Part shown: piece after piece, positions 44,156 through 55,557 of the stretch
How the letters are laid out: every line of letters starts with the position of its first letter
Position numbering within the stretch: position 1 is the first letter of the stretch
NCBI RefSeq assembly: GCF_905171775.1
Contig: NC_053490.1
Location: 514,494,695 to 514,558,694 of the forward strand
Reading direction: 5' to 3'
Length of the DNA stretch: 64,000 nt
Origin: Rana temporaria
Lineage: Eukaryota > Chordata > Amphibia > Anura > Ranidae
Translations under genes and position numbers: made by a program
The notes under the pieces: model-generated
What the model was told of the DNA's origin: nothing
The model's database searches: none
What the model saw: the letters and a program-made list of their open reading frames with translations, nothing else

Positions 44156-45282
44156 TAACCACTTGCCGCCCGCCTTATGCAAAAAGACGTCGGCAAAGTG
44201 GTTTCAATATGCTGAGAGGACGTCATACGACGTCCTCAGGATATTGAGCCGCTGCGCGCCCCCGGGTGTCAGTCTGACACCCCGCAACGCCGATCTAGGT
44301 AAAGAGTCTCTGACGGAGACTCTTTACCACGTGATCAGCCGTGTCCAATCACGGCTGATCACGATGTAAACAGGAAAAGCAGGTAATCGGCTTTTCCTCA
44401 CTCGCGTCTGTCAGACGCGAGTAGAGGAGAGCCGATCGGCTTCTCCTCTGACAGGGGGGGTTTGTGCTGATCAATTATCAGCACAAACCCCCCCCCCCCC
44501 CCCCGAGGATGCCCACACTGGACCACCAGGGATGCCACTAGACCACCAGGGATGCAAAACACAGGTATGCCACCCTAGACCACCAGGGATGACAATGACA
44601 GAAATAATGGATGCCCGCAATGGATGTCAATCACTGATTGGCAGGCATTGTTTGGCACTGATTGGCATCCATTAGTACAACACATATGTTAGTGCCACCT
44701 ATCAGTGCCCATCTATGCCCATCCGTGCCACATATCAGTGCCCATCCATGCCGCCTATCAGTGCCCATCCATGTCACCTATACATGCCCATCCATGCCAC
44801 CTATCCGTGCCCATCCGTGCCGCCCATCCATGCCGCCTATCCGTTCCCATCCATGCCGCCTATCAGTGCCCATCCGTGCTGCCTATCAGTGCTGCATATT
44901 AGTGCCCATCATCAGTGCCCATCAATGCCACCACATCAGTGCCACCTCATCGGTGCCCATCAGTGCCGCCTTATCAGTGCCCGTCAGTGCAGTACCATCA
45001 GTGCCCATCAGTGAAGGAGAAAACGTACTTATTTACAATGTTTTATAACAGAAACAAAAAATGTCAGTAATTTTTTTATTTTATTTTTGCAGAAAATAAA
45101 AATCCCAGAGGTGATCAAATACCACCAAAAGAAAGCTCTATTTGTGGGTACAAAATGATACAAATTTAGTTTGGGTACAGTGTAGCACGACCGCGCAATT
45201 GTAATTCAAAGTGCAATAGCACTGAAAGCTAAAAATTGGTCTGGGCAGGAAGGTGTATAAGTATAAGTATGGAAGTGGTTAA
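44155..45282 (+). repeat. TTAACCACTT...AAGTGGTTAA repeat (copy 4) with minisatellite
   Basis: Bounded by TTAACCACTTGCCGCC and GGAAGTGGTTAA. Palindromes GAGGACGTCATACGACGTCC (44217-44236) and the hairpin around GTGCTGATCAATTATCAGCAC lie in the left half. The conserved block AAATACCACCAAAAGAAAGC is at 45117-45136. The centre is a minisatellite. Confidence 0.8.
44690..45012. repeat. Minisatellite, unit about 24 bp
   Basis: Irregular units built from GCCTATCAGTGCCCATCC and ATGCC/GTGCC variants. Open frames in all three phases are repeat translations. Confidence 0.9.
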
Positions 45283-45648
45283 GGTGATCAACCCAACCCC
45301 AACCTAACCTTTATTTCTTGATAGAGTGGGAGAGAATTAAGCTGCCCATAGATGGATCAAAATTTGGCTAGGTCAGCAGGCATCTCTGGCCAGCTTCAGA
45401 ATGTCCGTCAGATTTATACCACCTATATTGTCCTTATGTGAACACTTAATCCAGCGCATGGCCAATCAAGGTAGTGGGTGTTTGAAATCACACAACAGAT
45501 GGTACCATTGAAAAATCCAGTAGGACCATTGTTGATGGGCTTTGCTCACTTTAGAGCTGCATCTCTTTGCATAGAAGTCTATGGAAATTTCAAAGCCGCT
45601 TGAAGCAGGTCAAATGCACCTGCAATCAATTCTGAATGCTCTCAGAAG
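45283..45648. other. No gene seen
   Basis: No supported ORF or bounded element; the last 8 bp are the TSD CTCAGAAG of the next element. Confidence 0.4.
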
Positions 45649-45908
45649 CAGAGGCGGCTCTTTAATTAGGCAAATTAGGCGGTCGCCTAAGGCCTGGTGC
45701 TCACCGGGGCCTCTCGGCCACCTAATTTGCCTGGTGGAGGAAGGGGAGAGCCCAGCATTGGAAAGAATGATGGCACTGCCTGCGGATGTGCGGGACCAAT
45801 CTCCTCATGCAAGGACTAAAAATGTAATAATTTTTCCCATTATGGGCGTGAGTGGGGCCTCATGTCTAAGTTTTGCCTAAGGCCTCACAAAGCCTAGAGT
45901 CGCCTCTG
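45649..45908. mobile_element. Miniature hAT, 260 bp
   Basis: Ends CAGAGGCGGCTCT and AGAGTCGCCTCTG are inverted; exact 8-bp duplication CTCAGAAG (45641-45648 and 45909-45916). GCCTAAGGCC-type blocks repeat at both ends. It is non-coding. Confidence 0.92.
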
Positions 45909-46029
45909 CTCAGAAGCATCTTAAACTGATGTAAAAAGCAGGCTGCATTGGGCCCTTGAAGTCTGCTGACGCATGCTCGGCATAAAATGTCACCGGTACT
46001 TCAAAACCCTATTTTCTACTGCTTTATTG

Positions 46030-46200
46030 TGATAGCACCAGGTCAGGGACAATGTTTTGAGGCCTTACAGGGTGATGCAATTGTGTTGCACTGAAGAAGA
46101 AACGCTGCGAAGCCTTGAAATGATGGCATTGATTTTGTGACATTATTCTATCACAATTAAATGGTAAAAATAATGTTCCGAAGTGCTGATCACTTTCTAC
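46030..46200 (+). mobile_element. Degenerate PLE-like end
   Basis: CACTGAAGAAGAAACGCTGCG and CATTATTCTATCACAATTAA resemble PLE 3' ends, with a CTGAAGA core at 46091-46097 but no stem II and GAAA in the right place. Weak. Confidence 0.25.
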
Positions 46201-46453
46201 ATTCTACAAGTTTATATAGCTAGAAGAAAACATGTTACTGGTTGACCATTGATTATGAACAGATTTATCATAGCATGTCAATATAACGAACTATCAAAAA
46301 CCCTTTTTTATATTATACAATTAATTGATGGGGGGTCAACCTCAACCAATTTAATATGAAAAATAAGTAAATACAAATTGAGGCTTAATATGTCCCACAG
46401 AGCAAAAGTTGTATTGCACAAATTGAAAAGAATTCTAGAAAATTGTATTCAGT

Positions 46454-47165
46454 GGCCCGGATTCACAAAGACTTACGACGGCGTATCTCCAGATACGCCG
46501 TCGTAAGTCCGAATGGCCGCCGTCGTATCTATGCGCCTGATTCATAGAATCAGTTAAGCATAGATTTGGCCAAGATACGAGCGGCGTAAGTCTCCTGCGC
46601 CGTCGTATCTTGGGTTGCAATAATTACGCTGGCCGCTAGGTGGCGCTTCCTTGATTTTCGTGTCGAATATGTAAATGAGCAAGATACGCCGATTCACGAA
46701 CGTACGTACGCCCGTCGTAATTAGTTACGCCGTTTACGTAAGACATACGCCAGCGTAAAGATAAAGCTGGGCTCTAGGTGGCGCAGCCCATGCAAAGTAT
46801 GGACGTCGGAACAAGCGTATCTTTTTACGTCGTTTGCGTAAGTCGTACACGAATAGGGCTGTGCGTAAGTTACATTCACGTCACAGGCATTGAGCCGACG
46901 TATCTTCGGGCGTAAATACGACGTGATACTGAGCATGCGGCCATGCATCTACATGGGGTCATGCCTCATTTAAATACAACATGCCCCCTATCAGCCTACT
47001 TTGAATTACGCACGCTTACGCCGGCCCATTTACGCTACGCCGCCGTAACTTAGGACGCAAGTGCTTTGTAAATACAGCCCTTGCCTCTCTAAGTTGCGGC
47101 GGCGTAGCGTAAATATGGTACGCTACGCCCACGCAACGTAGACCGGCCGTATGTGAATCCGGGCT
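46454..47165 (+). mobile_element. GGGCC-family MITE, copy J
   Basis: Ends GGCCCGGATTC and GAATCCGGGCT with an exact AGT duplication (46451-46453 and 47166-47168). The 5' hairpin GACGGCGTATCTCCAGATAC is clear at about 46477-46505. The octamer position reads ATGTAAAT. 712 bp, non-coding. Confidence 0.88.
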
Positions 47166-47479
47166 AGTAAGTCTAAAAAACCTAAAACATAACAAGAACC
47201 ACAATGATAGACAACCTCAACTATGGCAAACCCAATTGTGTAAATTATATTAGTAAAGATACTTTATAAATACAGTGCCTTCAAAAAGTATACATACCTC
47301 TTGAAATTTTCCACATTATGTCATGTTACAAGCAAAAACTTATATGTTATTTATTGGGATTTTATGTGATAGACAAACACAAAGTGGCACATAATTGTGA
47401 AGTGGAAGGGAAATTATAAATGTTTTTTTTTTTTTACAAATAAAAGTGTGGCTTGCATTTTTATTTAGCCCCCCGGAGT

Positions 47480-48890
47480 CAATACTTTGTAGAACCACCT
47501 TTCTCTGCAATTACGGTTGCATGTCTTTTTGGGGATGTCTCTACCAGCTTTGCACATCTAGAGAGGGACATTTTTGCCCATTCTTCTTTGCAAAATAGCT
47601 TAAGCTCTGTCAGATTGGATGGAGAGCGTCTGTGATCAGCAATTTTCAAGTCTTGCCACAAATTCTCAATTGGATTTAGATCTGGACTTTGACTGGACCA
47701 TTCTAACACATAAATATGCTTTGATCTATACCATTCCCTTGTAGCTCTGGCTGTATGTTTTGGGTCGTTGTCCTGCTGGAAGGTGAACCTTCGCCCCAGT
47801 CTCAAGTCTTTTGAAGACTCTAAAGCCTCGTACAGACGATCAGTCCATCCGATGAGAGCGGTCTGAAGGACCTTCTCATCGGTTAACCGATGAAGCTGAC
47901 TGATGGTCCGTCGTGCGTACACACCATCAGTTAAAAAAACGATCGTGTCAGAACGCGGTGACGTAAAACACAACGACGTGCTGAAAAAAATGAAGTTCAA
48001 TGCTTCCAAGCATGCTTCGACTTAATTCTGAGCATGCGCGGGTTTTTAACCGATGCTTTTGCATACTAACGATCGGTTTTGACCTATCGGTTACCAGTCC
48101 ATCGGTTACATTTTAAAGCAAGTTCTCATTTTTTTGACCGAAGGTTAAATAACCTATGGGGCCTACACACGATCGGTTTGGACTGATGAAAACGGTCCTT
48201 CAGACCATTCTCCTCTGGCGATCCTATCGTGTGTACGAGGCATTACAGGTGCTTTTCAAAGATTGCTGTGTATTTGGCTCCATCCATCTTCCCATCAACT
48301 CTGACCAGCTTCCCTATTCCTGCTCAAGAAAAGCTTTCCCACAACATGATGCTGTCACCACTATGTTTCACGGTGGGGATGGTGTGTTCAGGGTGATCTG
48401 CAGTGTTAGTTTTCTGCCACACATAGCATTTTACTTTTAGGCCAAAAAGTTTTGGTCTCATCTGACCAAAGCACCTTCTTCCACATGTTTGCTGTATCCC
48501 CCACATGGCTTCTTGCAAACTGCCAACTAAACTTCTTATGGCTTTCTTTTACCAAAAGATTTCTTCTTGCCACTCTTCCATAAAGGCCAGATATATGGAG
48601 AGTACGACTAATAGTTGTCCTATGGACAGATTCTCCCACCTGAGCTGTGGATCTCTGCAGCTCCTCCAGAGTTACCATGGGCCTCTGATTAACGCTCTCT
48701 TTGCCCGGCCTGTCAGTTTAGGTGGACGGCCATTTCTTGATAAGTTTGCAGTTGTGCCATATTCTTTCCATTGTCGAATGATGGATTGAACAGAGCTCAG
48801 TGAGATGTTCATAGCTTGGGATATTTTTGTATAACCTAACCCTGCTTTAAACTTCTCCACAACTTTATCCCTGATCTGTCTGGTGTCTTC
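47480..48890 (-). pseudogene. Tc1 transposase, interrupted
   Basis: A DDE transposase related to those at 50215 and 61789. Reading the minus strand from about 48890: a helix-turn-helix (RDKVVEKFKAGLGYTKIS, SVQSIIRQWKEYGTTANL), GRPPKLTGRAKRALI, then TLEELQRSTAQVGESVHR, WSDET (first Asp), QQDNDPKHTA (second Asp) and SPDLNPIENLWQDLK (third acidic position). All parts are present, but a frame change near 48675, further damage after the first Asp (frame lost near 48410) and the MITE at 47824-48242 break the frame. The C-terminus (VETSPKRHATVIAEKGGSTKY) is intact. No active enzyme can be made. Confidence 0.9.
47824..48242. mobile_element. TWA-target MITE inside Tc1
   Basis: Ends GCCTCGTACAGACGATC and CGTGTGTACGAGGC, a relative of 35984-36790. 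The flanks are TAA and TTA. The uninterrupted Tc1 sequence can be compared at 50870-50890 and shows the insertion point after GACTCTAA. Confidence 0.8.
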
Positions 48891-48900
48891 TCTGAGAACT

Positions 48901-49928
48901 AAAATAGAGCCCAACATAACTTGTATAAAAGCCCATTGCACAGACAATAGGTTGGTATTTCTGTAACTTTCATCACCTGCCACTGGTGGAACTACCAGCA
49001 TAGCAACCTAAACTGCTGCTATGGGGCTCAGGGCAGAGGGGGGCCCATAAGTTTTGGCTGCCCATGTGCAGTAGAACTTGGGGCACCAAAGATGTCCAAC
49101 CAGTTAGCATTCAGTTTTACTTAAACAAAGACCACCAGCTTCTACCACCAGCCAGTCCTTTCAAAACCCAACACAGTTTACAGTACACAGCTCACAAGCT
49201 ATGTAGGAGCCAGACTCATCTTCCTCTCAGGCAGTGGCCAAAAAACTTAAGGTGCGGGGTGGGCAGTAGAAGAGGCCAAGGCCACCAGCTCAACATGTCC
49301 TACTAGTAGTGGTCTAGGGAGCAAATGCCCCCTGGCCCCCAGCCCAGTCCACCCCTGACAGCATTTGGAATAATCTTCTTGTTCAATCCTTCTTGTGTTT
49401 ATAGACATAAACTGTATACGCTAAAATCACCCAGAGATTATTTCCTTGCTCAACCCTGCTGCCACTGATGGCCAAGTCACCAAGAAAGTACTGCAACAAA
49501 CGTTACTTACAAGGGTTCTCCCAATTACTTTTTGAGACAGGGATAATACTGTTGAACAGCTGTCTTTTTTGCATGTTATCAAGTGTGCCATGCACTTATT
49601 TATTATACTTGTTGAATCAACAGACAGGCGATCAGCAGGTGTCACAATGACTCCATCTAATGTGCTTTCTGCATGCAGAGTAGCCTCTACTTCCAGAAAC
49701 TCACAGCAAAAACCCTAATGATTTTTTTGTCTGTCTTTGCCAGACAGGGTATGTCTGACTAAAAGTAATGATCTTTGAGTCTCTAATGACCTGGAACATC
49801 CACGGTGCTCATTTTAGATTTTGTGATAAGTCATAAAGTTAGTGTTCTTTTGGACCACCTTTTCATTTGAAGTTTCAAACGTAGACTGTTCACACCAGAT
49901 AGAACGTAGTTCAGTTTACTCTTATATA
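48901..49928. other. No gene seen; possible hAT-end fragments
   Basis: CACTGGTGGAACTACC at about 48980 and CAGTCCACCCCTG at about 49347 look like ends of two different hAT-type elements, but they do not pair and lack matching flanks. The rest has no recognisable repeat or ORF. Confidence 0.35.
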
Positions 49929-51200
49929 GTGCCTTGAAAGAGTATTCATACCCCTTGAAATTTTCAATTTTGTCATGTTACAACCAAAAACGTAAATGTA
50001 TTTTATTGGTATTTTTTGTGATAGACCAACACAAAGTGGCACATAATTGTGAAATGGATGGAAAATTATAAATGTTTTTAATTTTTTTTTTACAAATAAA
50101 TATCTGAAAAGTGTGGGGTGCATTTGTATTCAGCCCCCTTTATTTTGATACCCCTAACTAAAATCTAGTGGAGCCAATTGCCTTCAGAAGTCCCCTAATG
50201 TTTAGGGTTGTGAACAAACAGCATCATAAAGGCCAAGGAACACACCAGACAGGTCAGGGTTAAAGTTGTGGAGAAGTTTAAAGCAGGGTTAGGTTATTAA
50301 AAAAATATCCAAAGCTTTCAACATCTCAATCCATCATCCGAAAGTGGAAAGAGTATGGCACAAAATCAAAGCTACCAAGACATGGCTGTCTACCTACACT
50401 TACAGGCCGGGCAAAGAGAGCATTAACCAGAGAAGCAGCCAAGAGGCCCATGGTAACGCTGGAGGAGCTGCAGAGATCCACAGCTCAGGTAGGAGGACAA
50501 CTATTCATGCTCTCCACAAATCTAGCCTTTATGGAAGAGTGTCAAGAAGAAAGCCATTATTGAAAGAAAGCCATAAGAAGTTTTGTTTGCAGTTTGCAAG
50601 AAGCCATGTGGGGGACACAGCAAACATGTGCAAGGAGTTGCTCTGGTCAGATGAGACTAAACTTGAACTTTTTGGGCTGAAAACAAAATGCGATGTATGG
50701 TGGAAAACTAACACTGCACATCACCCTGAACACACCATCCCCACCGTTAAACATGGTGGTAGCAGCATGATGTTGTGGGGATGCTTTTCTTCAGCAGGGA
50801 CGGGGAAGCTGGTCAGAGTTGATGGAAAGATGGATGGAGCCAACTACAGGGCAATCTTAGAAGAACATCTGTTATAGTCTTCAAAAGACTTGAGACTGGG
50901 GCGGAGGTTCACCTTCAAACAGGACAACGACCTTAAACATACAGCCAGAGCTACAATGGAATGGTTTAGATCAAAGCATATTCATGTGTTAGAATAGCCC
51001 AGTCAAAGTCCAGACCTAAATCCAATTGATAATCTGTGGCAAGACTTGAAAATTGCTGCTCACAGACGCTCTCCATCTGACAGAACTTAAGATATTTTGA
51101 AAAGAAGAATTGGCAAAAATGTCCCTCTCTAGATGTGCAAAGCTGGTAGAGACAAAATGTGGAAAATTTCAAGGGTTGTGAATACTTTTTGAAGGCACTG
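49929..51200 (+). mobile_element. Tc1-like element, both termini present
   Basis: From TAGTGCCTTGAAAGAGTATT to TTTTTGAAGGCACTG followed by TA; about 1.27 kb. It is oriented opposite to the copy at 47273. Confidence 0.88.
50215..51165 (+). pseudogene. Tc1 transposase, multiple lesions
   Basis: The N-terminal helix-turn-helix region (about 50220-50420) is read in more than one frame. The 50344-50877 frame contains GRVSRRKPLLKES, LLWSDETKLELFG (first Asp near 50650), HTIPTVKHGGSSMMLWGCFS and VDGKMDGANYRAILEEHLL, then a stop at 50875-50877. Beyond it, QDNDLKHTAR (second Asp) and DLNPIDNLWQDLK remain; the third acidic residue is changed from Glu to Asp (NPID). A TAG replaces a codon near 50994. 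It is dead and more decayed than the copy at 61789. Confidence 0.88.
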
Positions 51201-51202
51201 TA

Positions 51203-51648
51203 TGAATGTCTGCCCTATATTTGGATTATGTCATGCATTTTGTGAATTCTATATTATAATAAATTAGGCAATTCAGTGCCCTTCTGTTTTGTTTATTAGT
51301 TAGTTCACAATCCCTAGTATTTCTTGGGATACGTTCCAAGAGCTGGTGAGGATTGGTTAAATTGCCAGCCTGTGATTTCCCACGAGTAACCAAGCGCAGT
51401 TTATTTATGTACCATGTGATCTTTGCCTACACTTTAGTTCATGTGGCTACATTCAAAGACTACAGTTACCGATACTGACATATATGGAGAAAACGTTACG
51501 TTTAAGTCACAAAAGTAATGAGATATGTTAATCTTAACATGCAACCACTGTCCTTCCTCATTATAATTGCTGGTTCTCACCAAACCACTACAGTATTAGT
51601 CAAAGTCCCCTTTTAGTAAAAATAACTTTCTTGTCATTCAGACTTATG
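51203..51648. other. No gene seen
   Basis: AT-rich, no bounded repeat or ORF. Confidence 0.4.
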
Positions 51649-52310
51649 GGGCCAGATTCACGTAGCCCGGGCGCAGCGTAACGTAACCGATTTAGGTTAC
51701 ACCGCCGCAAATTTTCTGGCTAAGTGCCCGATCCACAAAGCACTTACCTGGAAATTTGCGGCGGTGTATCCTAAATCCGTCCGGCGCAAGGCGGGCCAAT
51801 TCAAATGGGGCGGGTACCATTTAAATTAGGCACGCTCCCGCGCCGGACGTACTGCGCATGCTCCCGACGCAAATTTCCCGACGTGCTTTGCGCGAAATTA
51901 CGACACGCCGACGTTTTGTGAATCGCGACGTGAAAAATTTTAAAATTTCAAAAGCGACGCGGGAAAGACAGGTATACTTTTACATGGTGTAGTAAGTTTA
52001 CACTTTGTAAAAGGTGCCCTATCTTTGCGACGGCAAACTAACACTTGCGGCGACGTAACGACGGGAAAAAGTTTCGTGGATCGCCGTAACTGCTAATTTG
52101 CATACCCGATGCTGGTTTACGATGCGAACTCCCCCCAGCGGCGGCCGCGGTACTGCATCCTAAGATCCGACAGTGTAAAACGATTACACCTGTCGGATCT
52201 TAGGGATATCTATGCGTAACTGATTCTATGAATCAGTCGCATAGATAGAAACAGGGATACGACGGCGTATCAGCAGATACGCCGTCGTATCCCTTTTGTG
52301 AATCTGGCCC
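51649..52310 (-). mobile_element. GGGCC-family MITE, copy K
   Basis: Ends GGGCCAGATTC and GAATCTGGCCC are perfect inverted repeats; exact ATG duplication (51646-51648 and 52311-52313). Octamer on the minus strand at 52096-52103. Hairpins include ATCCGACAGTGTAA...CCTGTCGGAT and GATACGACGGCGTATCAGCA with its complement. Confidence 0.9.
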
Positions 52311-52313
52311 ATG

Positions 52314-52795
52314 GTTTGTTGGCTGTTTATCCAAACACGTGTATAACATTGTATATTGTTAAAGCAGATCTTCACTGCATCTGAGCACCACAAACCAAAA
52401 AACACTATTTACTTCATTTTTAATATTGAAACAAACTCCCACATCCATCCATGTCTCCATGTTTAGTTTTTCTAAGGTAAGCCATTTTAGCAAGAGCTGG
52501 AAATGTTCTGAAATCAAATGTTTGTGGACATCACATTTAGCATTGATTCCCATGTTTTCAGTGAGAGGTGAAATAAATAATTAACATTGTGCTGTCCTAT
52601 CTGTGTATATCAACAGTAATCTCCACAGCTCACCCAAACACCATCTTGATTTTATTAAAACTAAAAATAACACTCAAATACCACAAATTATTAAACAGCG
52701 TCACCTGAAATAAACTGTGCCACACTTTTAACAAGAACTATTCATGCATCAATAAAATCCAGTGAAAAGTGGAAATATTAAATGTGATAAATCTA
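52314..52795. other. No gene seen
   Basis: AT-rich sequence with no bounded repeat or ORF. Confidence 0.4.
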
Positions 52796-53189
52796 CAGTG
52801 CCTTGCAAAAGTATTCACCCCCCTTGGCTTTTTACCTATTTTGTTACATTACAGCCTTTAGTTCAATGTTTTTTTAATCTGAATTATATGTGATGGATCA
52901 GAACACAAAAGTCTAAGTTGGTGAAGTAAATTTAGAAAAATATATATATAAAACAAATTTTCAGAAATAAAAAACTGATAATTGGCATGTGCGTATGTAT
53001 TCACCCCCTTTGTTATGAAGCCCATAAAAAGCTCTGGTGCAACCAATTACCTTCAGAAGTCACATAATAAGGGAAATGATGTCCACCTGTGTGCAATGAT
53101 GTCCACCTGATCTGTCATTACATAGACACACCTTTTTGAAAGGCCCCAGAGGCTGCAACACCTAAGCAAGAGGCACCACTAACCAAACA

Positions 53190-54782
53190 CTGCCATGAAG
53201 ACCAAGGAACTCTCCAAACAAGTACAAGTCAGGGTTAGGTTATAAAAACATTTAAGGCTGGGGAAATTAAAGATTAATTCCTTGATTCTTTTGATCGATC
53301 AAAATTCTTGACGTCACCGAACAGCCTGCACAGTGAGACTTACCCTGCTGGATGCGAGCAAACTGCACCCATTGGATTGAGGTACCTTTGCATCTGTGGA
53401 GCAAGAGAATGCATTAGGCTCCATCAGGGCAAGGGGGCAAAAATAACCATCGTTTTCCTGTCCTAAGCAGTTTTGTGCAGACAATTCTTTGTGTATCTGC
53501 AACATCTGTTGCATGCGGAAGACTGTTCAGTTCTTCAGGGTATATTGTCAATAAAATGCAATCATGTCTGCTTCCAGAAAATGTAAACACTCTGGTATGT
53601 CTGCGTGACTGGCTAAAGTGATGCCTACTTGCCTACTATAAAGTGACTGACAGTCAATATACTATATACGTTTTATAATTAAAGTTAAACTAACTTGCTA
53701 TGTTTTTCTTAAAGTTTAATAAGAAAAAATTACTTACGTCAGTGCTACAGTTTGAATTTAAAACGTATTTGTGTGAACTGTGAAGTTAAGTCACGGATTG
53801 TGGAAACTAACTAGTGTCGGGTGATTGTATACAGTGTATACCACATTTACCACTGACTAATGCAGAGTTGCAATGCAAGGAGATCAGCTAAAAGTAGTTG
53901 GATCTGTATGTGCGTTATAATTAATCGAAATTAGTTGATTAATCGATAAAAAAAAAAAAACGATTAATCGAACACGGAAATTTGAATCAGTAACAGCCCT
54001 AAAAAAAATATCCAAATCTTTGATGATCCCTAGGAGCACCATCAAATCTATCATAGCCAAATGGAAAGAACATGGCACAGCAGCAAACCTGCCAAGAGAC
54101 GGCCGCACATCAAAACTCACGGGCCGGGCAAGGAGGGCATTAATCAGAGAGGCAGCACAGAGACCTAAGGTAACCCTGGAGGAGCTGCAGAGTTCCGCAG
54201 CAGAGACTGGAGTTTCTGTACATAGGACGACAATAAACCGTACGCTCCATAGAGTTGGGCTTTATGGCAGAGTGGCCAGAAGAAAGTCATTAATTTAAAA
54301 ATGTCACGTTTTGAGTTTGCGAAAAGGCATGTGTGAGACTCCCAAAATGTATGGAGGAAGGTGCTCTGGTCTGATGAGACTAAAATTCAACTTTTTGGCC
54401 ATCAAAGAAAACCCACAAACCCAACACATCACATCACCCAAAGAACACCATTCAGCAGTCAGGACTGGGAAACTGGTCGGAGTTGAGGGAAAGATGGATG
54501 GTTCTAAATACAGGGATATTCTTGAGCAAAACCTGTACCACCCTGTGTGTGATTTGAGGCTAGGACGGAGGTTCACCTTCCAGCAGGACAATGAGCCCAA
54601 ACACACTGCTAAAGCATCACTTGAGTGGTTTAAGGGGAAACATGTAAATGTGTTGGAATGGCTTAGTCAAAGCCCAGACCTCAATCCAATAGAAAATCTG
54701 TGGTTGGACTTAAAGATTGCTGTTCACAAGCGCAAACCATCTAACTTGAAGGAGCTAAAGCAGTTTTGCAAGGGGGGATGAA
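53190..54782 (+). pseudogene. Tc1 transposase, split and frameshifted
   Basis: The first few codons lie before the hAT remnant (about 53190-53250, KTKELSKQVQ-like). After it, 54020-54298 gives the DNA-binding half (STIKSIIAKWKEHGTAAN, RTSKLTGRARRALIREAA, VHRTTINRTLH). A stop and frame change near 54296-54311 precede 54311-54781, which has QQDNEPKHTAK (second Asp) and SPDLNPIENLWLDLK (third Glu). The first catalytic Asp (LVWSDET-like, near 54370) lies in another frame. The C-terminal end is missing. It is dead. Confidence 0.85.
53254..54001 (-). mobile_element. Degraded hAT, reversed relative of 37343-38950
   Basis: It begins AAGGCTGGGGAAATTAAAG and ends GAATCAGTAACAGCCCT; near its right end, AATGCAAGGAGATCAGCTAA and CGATTAATCG match the left subterminal part of 37343-38950 in reverse. 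There is no minisatellite here; the centre is different sequence. Confidence 0.65.
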
Positions 54783-55314
54783 GTGAAAAGTAATAGGGGC
54801 GGGTACCATCATCCTTGAAATTAGAATAGTGGAAAAGGGTGTGTCAGGGGCTACTCCAAAATATTGCCCCACGACTACAAAATATTTTGGAGTAGCCCCT
54901 GGCACACCCTTTTTCACTTACCTTTTTGTGAGAATGGAGAATAATTTGCTATCTTTGTACCTGCTAGAAATATTCACTAGGCTTATATTTGTCCTGATGA
55001 GGACAGTCACCAGGACTGAAAGTGATGAAAATCAGAATTAAAGAGACTAGAACAGGAAAAGAGAGCACATCTTCCAATGGGAACACTTATTCCAGTGACT
55101 CTGTAGGAGGAGAATTTTTTTCTCACTTTCTGTACCACCCCTTACCCAATCCCCCCTCCCCATGGACTCAATATAGAAAAAAACTTTTTGGCTTTGTTTA
55201 TCTTAAATGCCCCAAGCTCCAGAGGTACTGGGTGGAGGTTGTGGGTACACTTAATGGGCTTTTAGATCTCAGTTGATCCACTTGTGTGTTTACTGTGTTA
55301 CGTTGTGTGGATCA
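54783..55314. other. No gene seen; contains a strong hairpin
   Basis: An inverted repeat lies at 54839-54908 (GGGGCTACTCCAAAATATT and its complement, with a loop of about 14 bp). The remainder is unremarkable. Confidence 0.45.
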
Positions 55315-55557
55315 GGCCCCGTACACACGTCCGAGAAACTCGACGGGCAAAACACATCGTTTTGCTCGTCGAGTTTCTTGTGAAGCCGCCGAGGATCTCG
55401 GCGAGCCAAGTTTCCTCATTGACTAACGAGGAAATAGAGATCCTCGTCAGTTTCCTCGGCCAAAAGTGCACAGACGACCGGGTTTCTCGGCAGAATACGG
55501 CTCCGATCGAGTTTCTGGCTGAATTCTGCCGAGAAACTTGGTCGTGTGTACGGGGCC
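55315..55557. mobile_element. TWA-type MITE, ends GGCCCCGTACACACG
   Basis: Left GGCCCCGTACACACGTCCGA, right GTCGTGTGTACGGGGCC. The flanks are TCA and TTA (one mismatch). Internal palindromes include GAAACTCGACGGGCAAAAC and TTTTGCTCGTCGAGTTTC, followed by more GTTTCTCGGC-type blocks. Confidence 0.8.

Larger units (their letters stand above)
47273..48900 (-). mobile_element. Tc1-like element, minus strand, with nested MITE
   Basis: It starts at CAGTGCCTTCAAAAAGTATA, the same terminus as the elements at 49929 and 61433. The other end is lost near 48900, where unrelated sequence begins. A TWA-type MITE (47824-48242) lies inside the transposase gene. Confidence 0.85.
52796..54782 (+). mobile_element. 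Tc1-like element split by a hAT remnant
   Basis: It starts CAGTGCCTTGCAAAAGTATT, a different subfamily from the 49929 copy (TTCACCCCCCTTGGC). The hAT remnant (53254-54001) splits it between GTTAGGTTATAAAAA and AATATCC. It is truncated at about 54782 before the right terminus. Confidence 0.85.

Noticed and set aside
47826..48242. Segment as coding exon of the Tc1 transposase
   Set aside because: It is a MITE insertion; the Tc1 copies at 50870 and 63500 lack it and read through the site.
54994..55030. CCTGATGAGGACAGTC...GACTGAAAG as a hammerhead ribozyme
   Set aside because: CTGATGA and GAAA are present, but four extra bases separate CTGATGA from the only possible stem II and no GUC/stem I partner follows. 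Probably coincidence.
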